DNA of 64,000 bases from positions 186,001-250,000 of the forward strand of contig JAFEVB010000007.1 in assembly GCA_032629725.1 (NCBI GenBank), written 5' to 3'. Positions 1-10,685 of the stretch are shown here, piece after piece. Source of the DNA: Gremmenia infestans. Its lineage: Eukaryota; Ascomycota; Leotiomycetes; Helotiales; Hamatocanthoscyphaceae. Made by a program: the position numbers and the translations under genes. How positions within the stretch are numbered: the first letter of the stretch is position 1; the number at the start of each line of letters is the position of its first letter. Below the pieces are notes generated by a model. It was not told the DNA's origin. It saw only the letters and a program-made list of their open reading frames with translations, and did not search any database.

Positions 1-1304
1 ACGAAAGCATTGCGTTTGCTGAAAAGAGTCAGCTGGTTTATATCGTGTCTAGAAATGGAGACGAACCTTCATGGATTTTGTAGATTGTAGCATCATCGAA
101 ATTTACTTGTTGAGTATGTGGACTAAGAGTTCGTTTTGGGTCACCGAAGAAATATTCTCTTATGGCAGCCTCTTGCATCTGCTGCATAAAAGTGTCGTCC
201 CTATCGACGCAGCCACCTGATTTATCTAGCTTCACCAGAGTAATTGCCTCGCCTGACCTTGTCTTGTATGCAGAGAACCTGCGCTGCATCTCACTGTGTA
301 ATCTCTCGGATCCAAGGACCAAGATCGTGTTGACTACATTTAGAGCATTAGCGAAACCAAGAAATAATGATAATATAACTCACCTGCAAATTCTGAGACG
401 ATGTGTGATATTAAGTCGTAGCCACCTTTTCCTTGGCTAATAACTCCAGGAGTATCGATAATCATTCCCGTCCCCCTAATGACCGGATCATCAGCCAGCC
501 TGCTTGCAGCAGCCAACGCCAGCCTCGTGAGAATCGGCTTGTATAACTTCGTATTATCCTCCGGGCTTGCCAATCCATAATAGTAGCACAACGGCAGCTT
601 CACAGGCACTGGACTCGGTCCACTCGTAGGACTACTTCCCCACCCTTGCTCAACATCAATGATTGAAGCAAAAGGTGTAGCCGTAAGCGTCCCCGGAATC
701 GACAGCAAAGCCTCTCTTGAATCCGTATTGATGACCATAGGCTGCCGTCCCATTCGTGTCGCATAAGCCGTCAACAGCTTCACTAGACTCGTTTTCCCCG
801 CATTATTTGGTCCTACAACCAGAACCCTTGGTCCTTCCCCTCCGTTCTGGATTGCATCGTCTCGTAGCTTTTCTAAGGCGAAATGTGTGTTGACGTAGGT
901 TATCATGGGCGTTTCTTCTGCCATGTACTCTTCGCAGGACCCGTTGACTTCAATTCGACAGCCATGCCAGGTGAATATTGAGGATTTGGTGCCGCGGAAT
1001 GTGTATGTATGGTTGACAGCCAGCTCTGTACCAAAGATCTCGGCGGTTCCTGAAAGGATCTTGAGGATGTTAGCTTAATATATAGACGCAGAGTAGGAAA
1101 TCAAACTTTGACTTCAATGCTTTGTCCATAAGCGACTTCGAAACGCCATTCTGAATTGGCTTGTAGGTCATGGACTGCTATTGCTGCTTGGATAGTTGGT
1201 GCGGAAAATGTAGCCTATTTATGGTCAGCTTTTTGCGTCTTTTCAGAGAGACTGATTGTTCGGCATACAGCAGGAGCTGCCTGGCCAAGTCCTGGGATAT
1301 TCAT
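1..1304 (-). CDS. CLP1: Polyribonucleotide 5'-hydroxyl kinase / pre-mRNA cleavage complex II factor Clp1 (5' part)
   Basis: Clp1 is a nuclear subunit of cleavage factor IA (binding Pcf11) in mRNA 3'-end formation; animal homologs have RNA 5'-kinase activity. The model has exons 1304-1269, 1214-1107, 1059-384, 333-67 and 18 to the window edge, with introns of 47-54 nt, all in phase. The N-terminal domain reads LSGTAEIFGTELA, followed by a P-loop GPNNAGKTSLVK near residue 130, a Walker B-like MIIDTPG, and VLGSERL in the central domain. The start at 1304 is the first ATG of MNIPGLGQ, the usual fungal beginning. The first intron contains an in-frame TAG as its acceptor, so unspliced reading would truncate it. 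The C-terminal domain lies outside the window. Identity is secure; only the last visible junction (66-19) is tentative. Confidence 0.93.
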
Positions 1305-1544
1305 TATCACTTGCTCGCTGATAAGGTTGAGAACAGAGAGTTGTGCTCGAGGTGGGATATTTTAAGGTTGGCCCCTAGCAAGCAAGGGGTGTTTTCGTAG
1401 CCTCACGGCCCAGCCTTGTTTGTGGATCTATTTACTTCGGAGCGCGACTGACGCGTCTCCACGAATCCAACCATTATCGAATCTTGAGGTAAACCAAAGC
1501 AAGACATTGATTTAAAGGATCACGTATCGAAAAGGCCGGGTTGT
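1305..1544. promoter_or_regulatory. Short divergent promoter between CLP1 and the decayed array
   Basis: These 240 bp separate the CLP1 start codon from the first ATG of the decayed array on the opposite strand. I see no clear TATA box or repeat here. Confidence 0.4.
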
Positions 1545-3102
1545 ATGGCTCCGAGTACCATGGAACAGAGTACCATATTTGCTTCACCATTTCTGCCTTC
1601 AAAACGGCCATTACCCCGAGACTTCCATGACAAGGGGAACGAGGGCGGGCAATCAACGCCAAGGTCGAAACGCGTTGCTTTGACGGATAAAAGCAATGTG
1701 ACAGCTCCTCATGTTGCACTAGCATCGAAGTCCACGGCAAAACCTAAAACGGATGCGTTAACTAAGCATTCAAGTTTATGAGGCAACTCCGAGGACTGGG
1801 ACGTAACCGGAAGGTACCGACTTAAATGTACGAGTCGCTATTTACCTATCGATGCATCAAATTATTCTATGGAAATTCATTACGATCCTGGTCCTTTTAG
1901 CCAACTCTATGCTACCTTTGCTTTCGGAAATCTAAGAGGCATTATGCCTATGTGTAGTGCAGGCTCTAGGATGGTGAATATGAGCACTGGGGAACGCGAG
2001 CCAATGCTCTCAGCTGATTTTGAGGCTGCATGCAGACTTGCCAAAGGACGCAAACCAGGCCCAAAGTTTAAGAAGTGGCTTATGAGGTGGAGAGGAGATG
2101 ATTATGAGGACCTTGTTGGTGGAGAAACTAGAGCTCAAGGGCAATTCTTTTTCGAGGAAGATTCGACCGCTTCTTCACGAGACTTCCAGGGAATCAAATT
2201 CAGATTCGCTATGATCCACAAAGGCCAGCACCTGGTCTTTAAAGGCAAGAAGACGAGAAGTTTAGAACTAGGATCTACCGAAAGTTGGTCATTGCAGAAG
2301 GAATGGCGAGCTCGATTTGATCCTGCTTGGGAATCAGCGACAAGAATTGAGGACAGTCAACCTAGGACCCCTCAGACAATCCTCGTCGGTGGTATCATAA
2401 AGGCAAGAAATATACTGGACCAAGATCCTACTCTGGTGCTTGCACCAATCCCATCGGAAAACGAAACACTCCCTTCCTGGGCCTTCGATGTAACAGGAAA
2501 ATGGGAAATTACCGCACCAGAGATTGCAACCATTCTAGAACTTCCCAGTACAGCTTTAATAACAGTGACAATATTCCTCGCAAATGATACTCAGCCCCTA
2601 GCATCGGCCGCTAGTTATGGGCTAAATTTGACTTTGGGGAGAGGAATCATACGGTTCTGTCCATCTCGTCCTGTTGGACGGCGACAACACCAGAAGTCAA
2701 CTGCATTCGAAAAGGCTTGCTACCTGAATCCTGGAGTGTGGGTAGGTCTAGCTCCCAACGGCCAGGAGAAGTGATAAGAGATGGAGGGGTTATTACCCCA
2801 GCACTGGCGGGAAAGCAAACATGAACGACAGGACTCAGAGCGATGTCGAATTCCACAACATCCCTCGTGGACAGTTGATTATGAGTGGAAGCATGATCTG
2901 CAAGAAGACTCTTGCACTCTTTGGTGGTATTAAAATGGAGGATCTAGGTGCACCCGAGCCAAATGTCCAAACTGTTGCCTCTCTTTGGAAGTTTTATGTC
3001 CCTTGGGGTGTCGAATGTCACAGCGACTCGGGTGATTGGAGGACGAAGAGGAAAACTTTATATCCAAACCAACATGCATTGTCTCTACACCCCATATTCT
3101 GA
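1545..3102 (+). pseudogene. Decayed copy 1 of an unrecognised two-domain fungal protein
   Basis: One reading frame runs from ATG 1545 through 78 codons of a basic, Pro/Ser-rich N-terminus to TGA at 1779-1781. It then stays open without another stop to 2774. After the TGA it encodes domain A (DWDVTGRYRL, YATFAFGNLRGIM, FEAACRLA, WLMRWRGDD, KEWRARFDPAWE). A second, related domain B follows (WAFDVTGKWEI, GIIRFCP, FEKACYLNPGVW). At about 2770 the frame shifts: RWRGYYPSTGG and IKMEDLGAPEP, expected from comparison with copy 3, continue in another frame to 3102. One nonsense codon plus one indel argue for a pseudogene. Neither break has a usable intron around it. I do not recognise the family and assign no function. 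Sequencing error is the main alternative. Confidence 0.6.
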
Positions 3103-3699
3103 TCGTATCCTCGAGCTCGAGCGCGCAGCCTACTTCGCGCAGGGCGCCATTCTCCTGGGACGTTGAAGGCCACTACAAGATCGATTGCTCAGATAATTTT
3201 CCCAAGCTTGACACTAGTGGCTTTTCCTTGAAGCTGTTCTATTCTGACGCCAGAGACGATCTGAGCTGCCAAATGTACGCCACCTTTACTTTTGACTCTC
3301 TCAAAGGCATTATGAGAATGTGCTCAGCATCCGCAGGGTCTATACTTCCGCTCGGGAAAATTGAGGCGGTTTGTAACCTTGATACACAATGCCGACGGTG
3401 GGGAGGCTGATGTCCAAATGAAATTCACGTTTCATAATAAGGCATCATTCTCAAGCCAACTTTCACGGCTATTGAGATATGGTTTGCGTTCTTATACAAT
3501 GACACCCGCTATGACTTTACGGCGTCCAATGAATCAAACTTGAGGCCAGATTCCTCGGCTTCGCCAATAGACATGGAATTAGGATGGGACACATTGTATG
3601 ATACTAATTGGGAGAACGATATCTCCTCTAACGCCGACTCCGGACTATCAACATCAGAAGCAGTGGTCCAACTAACCTCAGATCCGACTTCACACCCCT
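3103..3699 (+). pseudogene. Decayed partial copy 2 (domain A only) of the same family
   Basis: From about 3150 the sequence encodes WDVEGHYKIDC, LDTSGFSLKLFY and YATFTFDSLKGIMRMCSA, matching domain A of the flanking copies, and stops at 3410. The rest of the domain reappears in other frames: a short piece at 3361-3440, then a frame open from 3441 giving IWFAFLYNDTRYDF and ELGWDTLYDTNWE. The latter matches the terminal E.W..LY...W motif seen in the other copies. No domain B follows. Instead the 3441 frame runs without a stop straight into domain A of copy 3. At least two frame changes make this copy non-functional by itself. It looks like an ancient, partly deleted tandem duplicate. Confidence 0.5.
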
Positions 3700-5025
3700 C
3701 ACCATCACCAAGCGACTTTCAGGGCGTCTATAAGCTCACAGCTAGCTATCACACTACACGGGGCCGGAAAGCACTGGATACGGCTGGCTTCAAGATGAAG
3801 GTGTTCTATTATAATCTCAGTAGCCCTTGTCAAGTATACGCCACATTTTCCTTTAGTAATCTCGAAGGAATCATGCGAATGGGTCCCGCCAATCGCTCAC
3901 ACACGTCTCGTACAGAGTTTGAGAGAGCGTGCAACCTTGATCCCGAATCACAACCTAGCCCTACGAACCGAGATTGGAAAACGAGATGGAGAGGGAAAGA
4001 TAAAGGGATGCGAGGGGGTGAATTGGTGGGTGAAGAAATGGGCATATCAGATGGTATCGTATTCTACCCGTTTGCTCAAAGTTCTTCCCCAGGGCTTATG
4101 TTCCTTATGACCTACAACTACAAGACTTTCACCTTTCAGGCTACTAAGGTAGAGGATTTGAAAGGAGAGTCTGCCGATGCACCGGCGAAACTGGTCAAAA
4201 AATGGTCAGCTTTGTATAACCCAGATTGGGACGCGACGGCCAATTCAGAGCCAGAAACTTCCAATTCGGAACCCGAACTTGTGCTGAGGCGGAACCGAAA
4301 GCACACTGCTCCATATACAAATCCCAACCCTGTTGCCTCGTATCATCAAATGGCTGGCATGCAAGCAACTCCGGGACCGAGCGCGGTGTCTAGTTTTGCC
4401 TCGTCTAGCACGGGGAGGCATGTGGAAGAGATGCCGCCATGGGCTTGGGCTTTACGGGGATACTGGACAATCTCTCCCGGACCATTGCTCAGGCTTTTTG
4501 GCGTGGATGAGAAGAAGACTATGTTCAAGTTCAATATGTCCAATAACCCCTTGCATATCAATGTCTTGCGGCAAATATGGGCCACTCTATGTGGAAAATG
4601 CTTTACATGCCGTTATGCGCTTTTGTCCCGCCCTTCCATCAAAAGAAGAACCTCGGTCGCTTCCTAGTTTTGAATCACCCTGTATCCTCCCATCAGGCTG
4701 CTGGCCAGGACAGGCTCCAGAAGGAGTACGAAAGTGGTGGAAGCGGTGGCGTGGTTACCGGAACGACACAAGCACTCCGCGTGCAAGACGATGTCTCGAT
4801 GCCGATCAGGATCAGACGTAGTTCACATTCGAGAAAGCTGATAACGGTATGATCAAGATGAAGGGCGTGTTGGTCATTGATAATATCCCCTTCTCCTTTG
4901 AGGCACTCCAGACCGTTGCTGAAGATCCTCAATCTAGTGATACCGGGCTGAAGAGAGACTGGGGTATGTGCAAGCCACCTGTACTTAAGGCTACGAAGGA
5001 GCCACTACTCTATTACTATGGTTAG
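3700..5025 (+). pseudogene. Decayed copy 3 of the same two-domain family (best preserved)
   Basis: Domain A is intact: SDFQGVYKLTASY, DTAGFKMKVFYY, QVYATFSFSNLEGIMRMG, FERACNLD, DWKTRWRGKD and KKWSALYNPDWD. Domain B begins at WAWALRGYWTISPG. Near 4570 the frame shifts, because the conserved YGPLYVENALHAVMRFCP and KWWKRWRGY lie one frame away. TAG at 4819-4821 then interrupts that frame, and FTFEKADNGMIKMKG continues to TAG at 5023-5025. The 4819 stop sits where a glutamine codon (CAG) would extend a Gln-rich run, so a C-to-T change is a simple explanation. A shortened protein ending at 4667 could still be made. The nature of domains A and B is unknown. Confidence 0.55.
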
Positions 5026-6336
5026 GGGTAGGGGTATTCGGTTCGTATGTCTAGAGTACTTTGTTCGTGACGTTCATGATTGAGGCTTTGGTGTAGAGTC
5101 CTACGCAATACGTTATCGAGGGTGTATAAGTATGGTTCCTGCAGACTGCGGGTAGCAATTTGGTTGCAATTTAAATACTATTAGGACCACCCCTGTGCTG
5201 TTAGACGTACTTATATCTCCTACGATTATTTAGACAAAGTGCCATACTGTGCAATGTTTACATGTCACATCTGAAAAACGAGCTTCAGGGGTTATTTGGC
5301 CCCCAACTAGACTCCCTGTCCCTGATCACTACAGTATCATGATGTTTACTTTATAGACGCGACTCCGCAACCTCAAGATAAAACATTGTCAATACAACAT
5401 AAAATGTCTGCAAGCGCGCATGGCAGGGAAGCACCAGCTTATTGCCCTTCGGAAGCATTCCAACATATCTCCCTCGGCAGATAGTAATCCGAAGAGAGGG
5501 AACACGAAGCCTCCAGACTTCTACTAAAAACACGCATCACACTTCATCTGGTAGAATCCGAGTCAAAACACAAAATCTGACAAAACTACAAACCAAATAC
5601 CCTCGGATATACAGTATGTCCCCTTTTAGGGACCAATGTAGTGAGTGTCCAGTCACAAACGCGTCGAAGAACATGACCAAGACAGCGATTCGTCCTTTAG
5701 TACCGAACAAGAGATAGAGATAGATTTCGTGAAAATGCAACATAAACGTCGTCTCACAAAGCCTCGGTTTAAGCATGACAGACACTACATAAAGCACGTC
5801 ACGTATGAATACGGTGGGCTCCTCTCTAAAACCCCTTCAGTTGCTTTTCGAATAGAAGACAATACAGCTCCTGGTGTGCAAACTCGACCTCGCCTCCAGT
5901 ATGTTGAACAGCTAGTGGGCTGGGTAAGTGAGTGTTTCTAGTGAGAGAAGAGGTTGGTATAGTATAGAGTTATTATGGTATAGTATACGGCGTATTCAGT
6001 GGCAGGTGTGCTGAGCCATAGCCGTACTGGCTATGGCGGCTTTCGAATACAGGCCTCGTAAGGGAAATGATAGTTAGAATGCCCGACAACATGTTCCGCT
6101 TGGAAAGGCTCACCATTCTTAATATGTTGAGCGAGGGGTCTGAAGTCCCAATCACCCGATCTGACACCCAGATACCTAGCAGGACAGATTGACTAAGTTC
6201 AAAAACAACGAGTGGATTTCTATGCCGTCCATGTGGGTATCTACCTAGGTAACACATAGCAAGTATAGCGCAATGCCAAGTCTATATCCATGTAAACTCC
6301 ATATCCATGCCATGCCATGCCCCAGATTTCCAAATA
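5026..6336. other. Intergenic region with one orphan coding-like frame
   Basis: This 1.3-kb gap follows the decayed array. Its only notable content is an open frame at 5645-5941, listed separately. The rest is AT-leaning with many stops on both strands. A short direct repeat of tatagtata lies near 5960-5990. I see no tRNA, transposon end or clear promoter element. Confidence 0.4.
5645..5941 (+). other. Orphan coding-like frame, possible exon or gene remnant
   Basis: This stretch stays open for 98 codons and gives a polar, basic peptide (SSHKRVEEHDQDSDSSFS, then KRRLTKPRFKHDRHYIKH). It has no ATG at its beginning, only GTG. It is preceded by a possible acceptor (tgtag at about 5641) and contains a perfect donor GTAAGT at about 5924. 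I could not find partner exons joining in frame on either side. It may be a relic of a spliced gene or a chance frame. No family is recognised. Confidence 0.2.
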
Positions 6337-7400
6337 TCAAACACTCCCCAGATCCTTCAAGATATTGGCCACACTCCGGACCCCAACTAAAGAGTTCTCA
6401 TCAGGACCCATACCCGGTGTCCACTCTGCGTGTGCAAAGTCAATGACCTTGACACTATAGATTTTGGGGCTCGTATCCTCATCTTCATCCTCTTCTGACG
6501 ACACATCTCCATCGTCATTCTGAAGCGTCGCTGGAGAACGGCTTGCTTCCTCCATAGCAGAGCGCAGAGCAACTCCATCGCCCTCAAACACGAACAGGAG
6601 GCTAGAAGAGAACATGACGCTTTCCTGACCCTCTAAAACTTCTTGTATCCTGCAAACATCCGCGTGGAACGCCTGCGCCACTAATTTGCCCAACTCCTCA
6701 TCAACACCTGCTGACTCGGCGAAGATGAAGTTCTTAAATGCTTCATGTACATTTCCGCTATGAAGATCAAAACGCCCGTAGTTTTTATCGTAGATCTTGT
6801 AGCCGTCTGCGTCTATGTCTTTCCCGACTGCTTTCGCGCCCTGCCATACTCTCATGCCCGCGATCCGGAAGCCCAAGTCTTTATGCGTAGTTTCCTCTGT
6901 AACTTTATCGAATCTTATCTTCTTCTCCTGGTGTGCATCGTCCGCCCATAACCTCACTCCCAACTTGACATCCAGAATATTAGGCTTTACAAAGCCATGC
7001 GCCGCGTTCTCAAGTACCACAGCTTGGTCTGTAACTATCTTCTTGCTTGACTTTGTAGCACCTAAAACCTCGGGTTTGGTATGCTTGGCGATCAAAGCAG
7101 CGCCCACTTCATCAATCGTCTGGCCGTTCTGCTGCTCGTCCAGCGTCAGCGTTCCCAGGAACGTGGGCATAAATTCGGCGAAGTCTTGGTGGGTCGCAAG
7201 AGAGGATTCGTAGAATGCGATTTCGGCGGGGGTACAGGGCTTAATGAAAAGCTCGCCGTCGACGTCGCACAGGGTACCATCGCTACTAGCATTTCAGCAT
7301 TCCGATCCAAAGTGTTGGCGCCCAATTGCGCAACTTACTGGCCTGCGACACCTTGCTGGTAGGCGACGAGATCTGCGCGCGTGGGCAGAGTTTTGGCCAT
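6337..7400 (-). CDS. ARG82: Inositol polyphosphate multikinase (IPMK/Arg82-type)
   Basis: IPK-family kinases phosphorylate inositol phosphates (Ins(1,4,5)P3 to InsP4/InsP5) in the nucleus and cytoplasm, feeding inositol pyrophosphate signalling and, in yeast, arginine and phosphate gene regulation. The model has exons 7400-7339 and 7282-6337 with a 56-nt intron (GTAAGT donor, TAG acceptor), giving 335 aa. Family motifs are in order: AGHDGT near the N-terminus, the inositol-binding PNILDVKLG (PxxxDxKLG) around residue 130, GFRIAGMRVW, SSSLLFVFEGDG, and the catalytic KVIDFAHAEW near the C-terminus. An acidic EEDEDED insert precedes the last motif. The length fits Arg82/Ipk2 (about 355 aa) rather than the much larger Kcs1-type InsP6 kinases. 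Confidence 0.9.
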
Positions 7401-8609
7401 CTTGACTCGGATCGCAAATGCTATGAAAGTATCATGATGTAGAGGAAATAATATAGAAATGTATGCGCTGGTTTGTGCACATAAAAAAAAGAAAACACGG
7501 TCAGAGCTCTCTCGTAAAAAGAAGGCTGAGCAGTGAGCCGTGAGCAGGGCGAAGAGGATGTATGGATGGATGGATGGATGGATGGACAGCAAGCAGGCTG
7601 ATGGCTGATTGCAGGATGGATGGCGCAAGGCGAACAGCGAAAAAGGGCGGCGGTTGGCTGGGCTGTTGTGGGTTCTATGCAGATTTGTTGGCGTCCAGCG
7701 GCTTCTCTGCAGACGGACAAAAGAAGTAATATCGCAGCTGTACTGAGTAGATACTATACTATACTGTACTATCAGTGAAGGTAATCTTTTTGGTGGCTGC
7801 GATTGCGCTTCCGATAGGTACAAGCAAGTGCGGGAAGAAAAAGCGGCACCAAATTATAATGCGCCGGGCGACTAAAAATCCATGGCAGCCATACACAAAC
7901 ATCAGTGCCGCTTTTTGCTATAGCTGCGGCTTTGCCCACAACACAGCCATTCCCTCCCTCACTCACTCACTCACTCTCCTCCACCTATTTACTTCACTTC
8001 ACTTCCTTCTATGGGAGTGTGAGAGTACGAAGAAGGCAGAATCGACGGCAGACAAATACAAATACAAACGAAAACACTAACAACTTCACAAATATAATAA
8101 GCCTCTGGCTACACCGCCTTTCGTGTCCAGACAGATAGCAGCGGGTGAATCGAGGCCGTTTGCTTCTTCTAATACAGAGCAAACACCAACAGCAACAGCA
8201 AAAACAAAAGCATAATGAGCAAGCAGTCTTCACTTCTCCAACGGAACTAAATCTTGCAATTCGTAGGTGAGCTATGCTATGTCCGACCTCTCCATGAGGC
8301 CGCTCCTTCTCTTTAAATTATATGCCCAAGCCAGAAGCCAGAAGTCCTGGTCAGCTGGTGCCGTGAACTTTCATTGTCTCACTTAACAACGAACATTACA
8401 AGAGTTTATACACATCTGACCAATTCACTTGCGCCTTCACCTCCCTCTTTTGTATTCACCCGTGTCACTTCCTCTCCAACCTTTCTCCCTTGCACAGCCT
8501 TGTCACCCTCACCAGCTCTCCTTCCAATCACGATCAAACCTCCGGCCACAAGGACAGAGGGTTGAATACGACCGCTCTGAAACCTCACTATTGCCCAGAG
8601 CAGATCAAC
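7401..8609. promoter_or_regulatory. Divergent intergenic region between the inositol kinase and Arb1
   Basis: This 1.2-kb region serves two divergent genes. It holds several microsatellites: ATGG repeats at about 7562-7586, a TACTA-type run near 7751-7770, CACT repeats at about 7959-7976, and CAAATA/AACAGC-rich sequence at 8050-8210. The last 200 bp before the Arb1 ATG are pyrimidine-rich on the plus strand, typical of a fungal core promoter and 5' leader. I see no convincing protein gene. Confidence 0.5.
7562..7586. repeat. ATGG tetranucleotide microsatellite
   Basis: About six tandem copies of ATGG lie in the upstream region of the inositol kinase. It is a simple repeat and likely length-variable between strains. 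Confidence 0.85.
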
Positions 8610-10685
8610 ATGGCCGAACAGCAGCAACCATGTACGGGTGTCATCTCTCCAGTACTTGGAGATATCGACCCCAACGCAGCTCCATCGACCCACTGCCAGA
8701 CACCCAAGATAACATTGACTGGCCCGCGTTACACCAAGGAGGACCTATTTGATATTGGGCGCAGTACCCACCATAGCAGGAGTCGAGTTGAACATACCGG
8801 TGTTCCTAGCCCATCTGATGCCCATAATGCTCCCTATTTCAACTTCCCTGCTCCATCCCCACACACCACTCCAACACTTCAGTCTGGCACCGCCTCAGAT
8901 ACCGTCGTCGCCAATGCAGAAGTGAATGGTATTGGTGTTGAAAATGCTGAAGAGAACGGTGGTGTGGCTACTGAAGTAAAGAAGAAGAAGAAGAAAAAGA
9001 AGAGCAGCGGAATCAACAAGAAACTCAAGGTCAATCCTACCGGATTCGAAGGTATGTTATATTGAATCTTTTAAAATGACAGTGCTAATCAACCTATAGA
9101 ATTCTATGCCGATCCGCCTACAACTCCTGAGGACTACCAGGTGGAATCTGATCTCTATCATCCGTGAGTTTCCCATCGGTCTTACATACCTCATACTAAC
9201 AATCTATCAGGGACCGAGATTTCCACCAGTAAGTGGCACATTGCAGGAAGAATTCAACCCACTGACATCTCAAACAGACGTATTGAGACTTGCATCCAGC
9301 GCTATAGAGCCCGCCGTAAGCTTGATTCTGTTCGCAGCAACATCTTCTCCAAGTACCTCATCATAGGAGGCATCGAGGCGACCGGCAAGTCCTTCACCGG
9401 TGGAGCTCTTGACAAGGAAACTCTGGAGACTGCTACTGCCGAGGAGATCGCTGCTATTCAAGCCACCGACTTCGTCCGCTCGGGGGTTAAGAATACCAAG
9501 TATTACGATCCGAATGAAGCAGAAAAATGGGTTGTGGACTTTGAGGGAATTGCAAAGGGATTCTTGTAAGTTCTTGTTCATTCTCACATCACCACGATAT
9601 CGGAGCTGCTCGTCACAAATGCGTTTCATTGTTCCGAGCGTCTACCCAACTTCAATTATATCCCACCTGAGGTACTCGGATTGCTGACTTCGTAGCTCTC
9701 GCATTGTCCCTAATCGAATTGGAGCGGATACAGATGACGAAATCAAATTAGCTTCTGCAGTCATCCGAAACTTCTTGAACTATGTTCTTCAGCACAATGT
9801 CTGCCCCGAGTACATTGAGGATGTTATGGCTGCACGCAGAATCTGTGACTTGGCTGAGAAGGACTTGATGGCCATCAAGAGCTTCCGAAATGAGCTGCCC
9901 GGAGATTTCAACATTGCGGCTTCGACCGTCTGCGGCGGTTTCTATCAAAGCGTATTTGTTGCGACTCAGGCGTGGCAGTCGGACAATGACCCACAAAATG
10001 ACCACGCTGCAGTTAATGTTGGCTTTTCTGGTGCACAAGCGACGCGAATCTTCAACTCTGCCCTCGCTTTCAAGGGGAGTGACAATCTATTCAAAAGGGC
10101 TGACAGGGAAGATATCTACGTTATCAAGACTGAAACAAAGGCCTATGAAATTGTAGAGATTGAGCGGGCATCTACCCAGTTTGTCTCAGAGGTTGCGACG
10201 ATCAAGGACCATGATGATGTGGCTGGCAATATCAAGACTTTGGGAATCATGAAGGTCAAAGCGTGGGAGGGGCCTGGATTAGATCCAGAGGACATGTCAG
10301 ATGACGAGGAGCATGAGGAGGCCACCAAAGAACCACGAATCGATTCCTTCTGGCTCGAAGATGATATCCTTCGTCTGATGAACCCAGGTCTGAAGTTGGA
10401 GCTTGTCGTTCGTGAATTGAACATTGGTATCAAGTTCTTTGATCGGATCCTTGGTATTTACTGCTCGTTCCACACCTACCTGGAAAATGAAAAGTTGAAT
10501 GGTTGGAAGGAGCCTGGTAAGCTTTCCTTCCGATGCAAAGATTGCAGTACTGACGCAGTATAGTTCTCAATGACCGCCAACCACCAACTGAGGATGACCC
10601 GGATGCCGAGGAGCGAGCCGAAAATGCTCTCATGGACCGTGAATTCGGGGAAACAGAGAAGACATTTGGCGACGGAAAAAAATAA
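8610..10685 (+). CDS. ARB1: Argonaute siRNA chaperone (ARC) complex subunit Arb1
   Basis: In fission yeast Arb1 binds Argonaute with Arb2 in the ARC complex, which holds duplex siRNA before RITS-mediated heterochromatin formation. The model has six exons: 8610-9051, 9100-9163, 9211-9228 (only 18 nt), 9278-9565, 9696-10516 and 10564-10685. All phases agree, giving 584 aa. A long polar N-terminus with an eight-lysine run near residue 130 leads into KVNPTGFEEFYADPPTTPEDY. The family core follows: DRDFHQRIETCIQRYRARR, GFYQSVFVATQAW and LNIGIKFFDRILGIY. The C-terminus is acidic. The in-frame ATG 8610 follows a CT-rich leader. Identity rests on recognising the Arb1 family core, and I am fairly sure of it. 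It implies a working or ancestral small-RNA silencing pathway. Confidence 0.87.

Noticed and set aside
2774..2821. Intron explanation for the frame break in copy 1
   Set aside because: Conserved motif RWRGY continues immediately in another frame, leaving no room for an intron; an indel is simpler.
5017..5041. Telomere-like GGTTAGGGGTAGGGG
   Set aside because: Only two imperfect units and no extended array; not evidence of a telomere or interstitial telomeric repeat.
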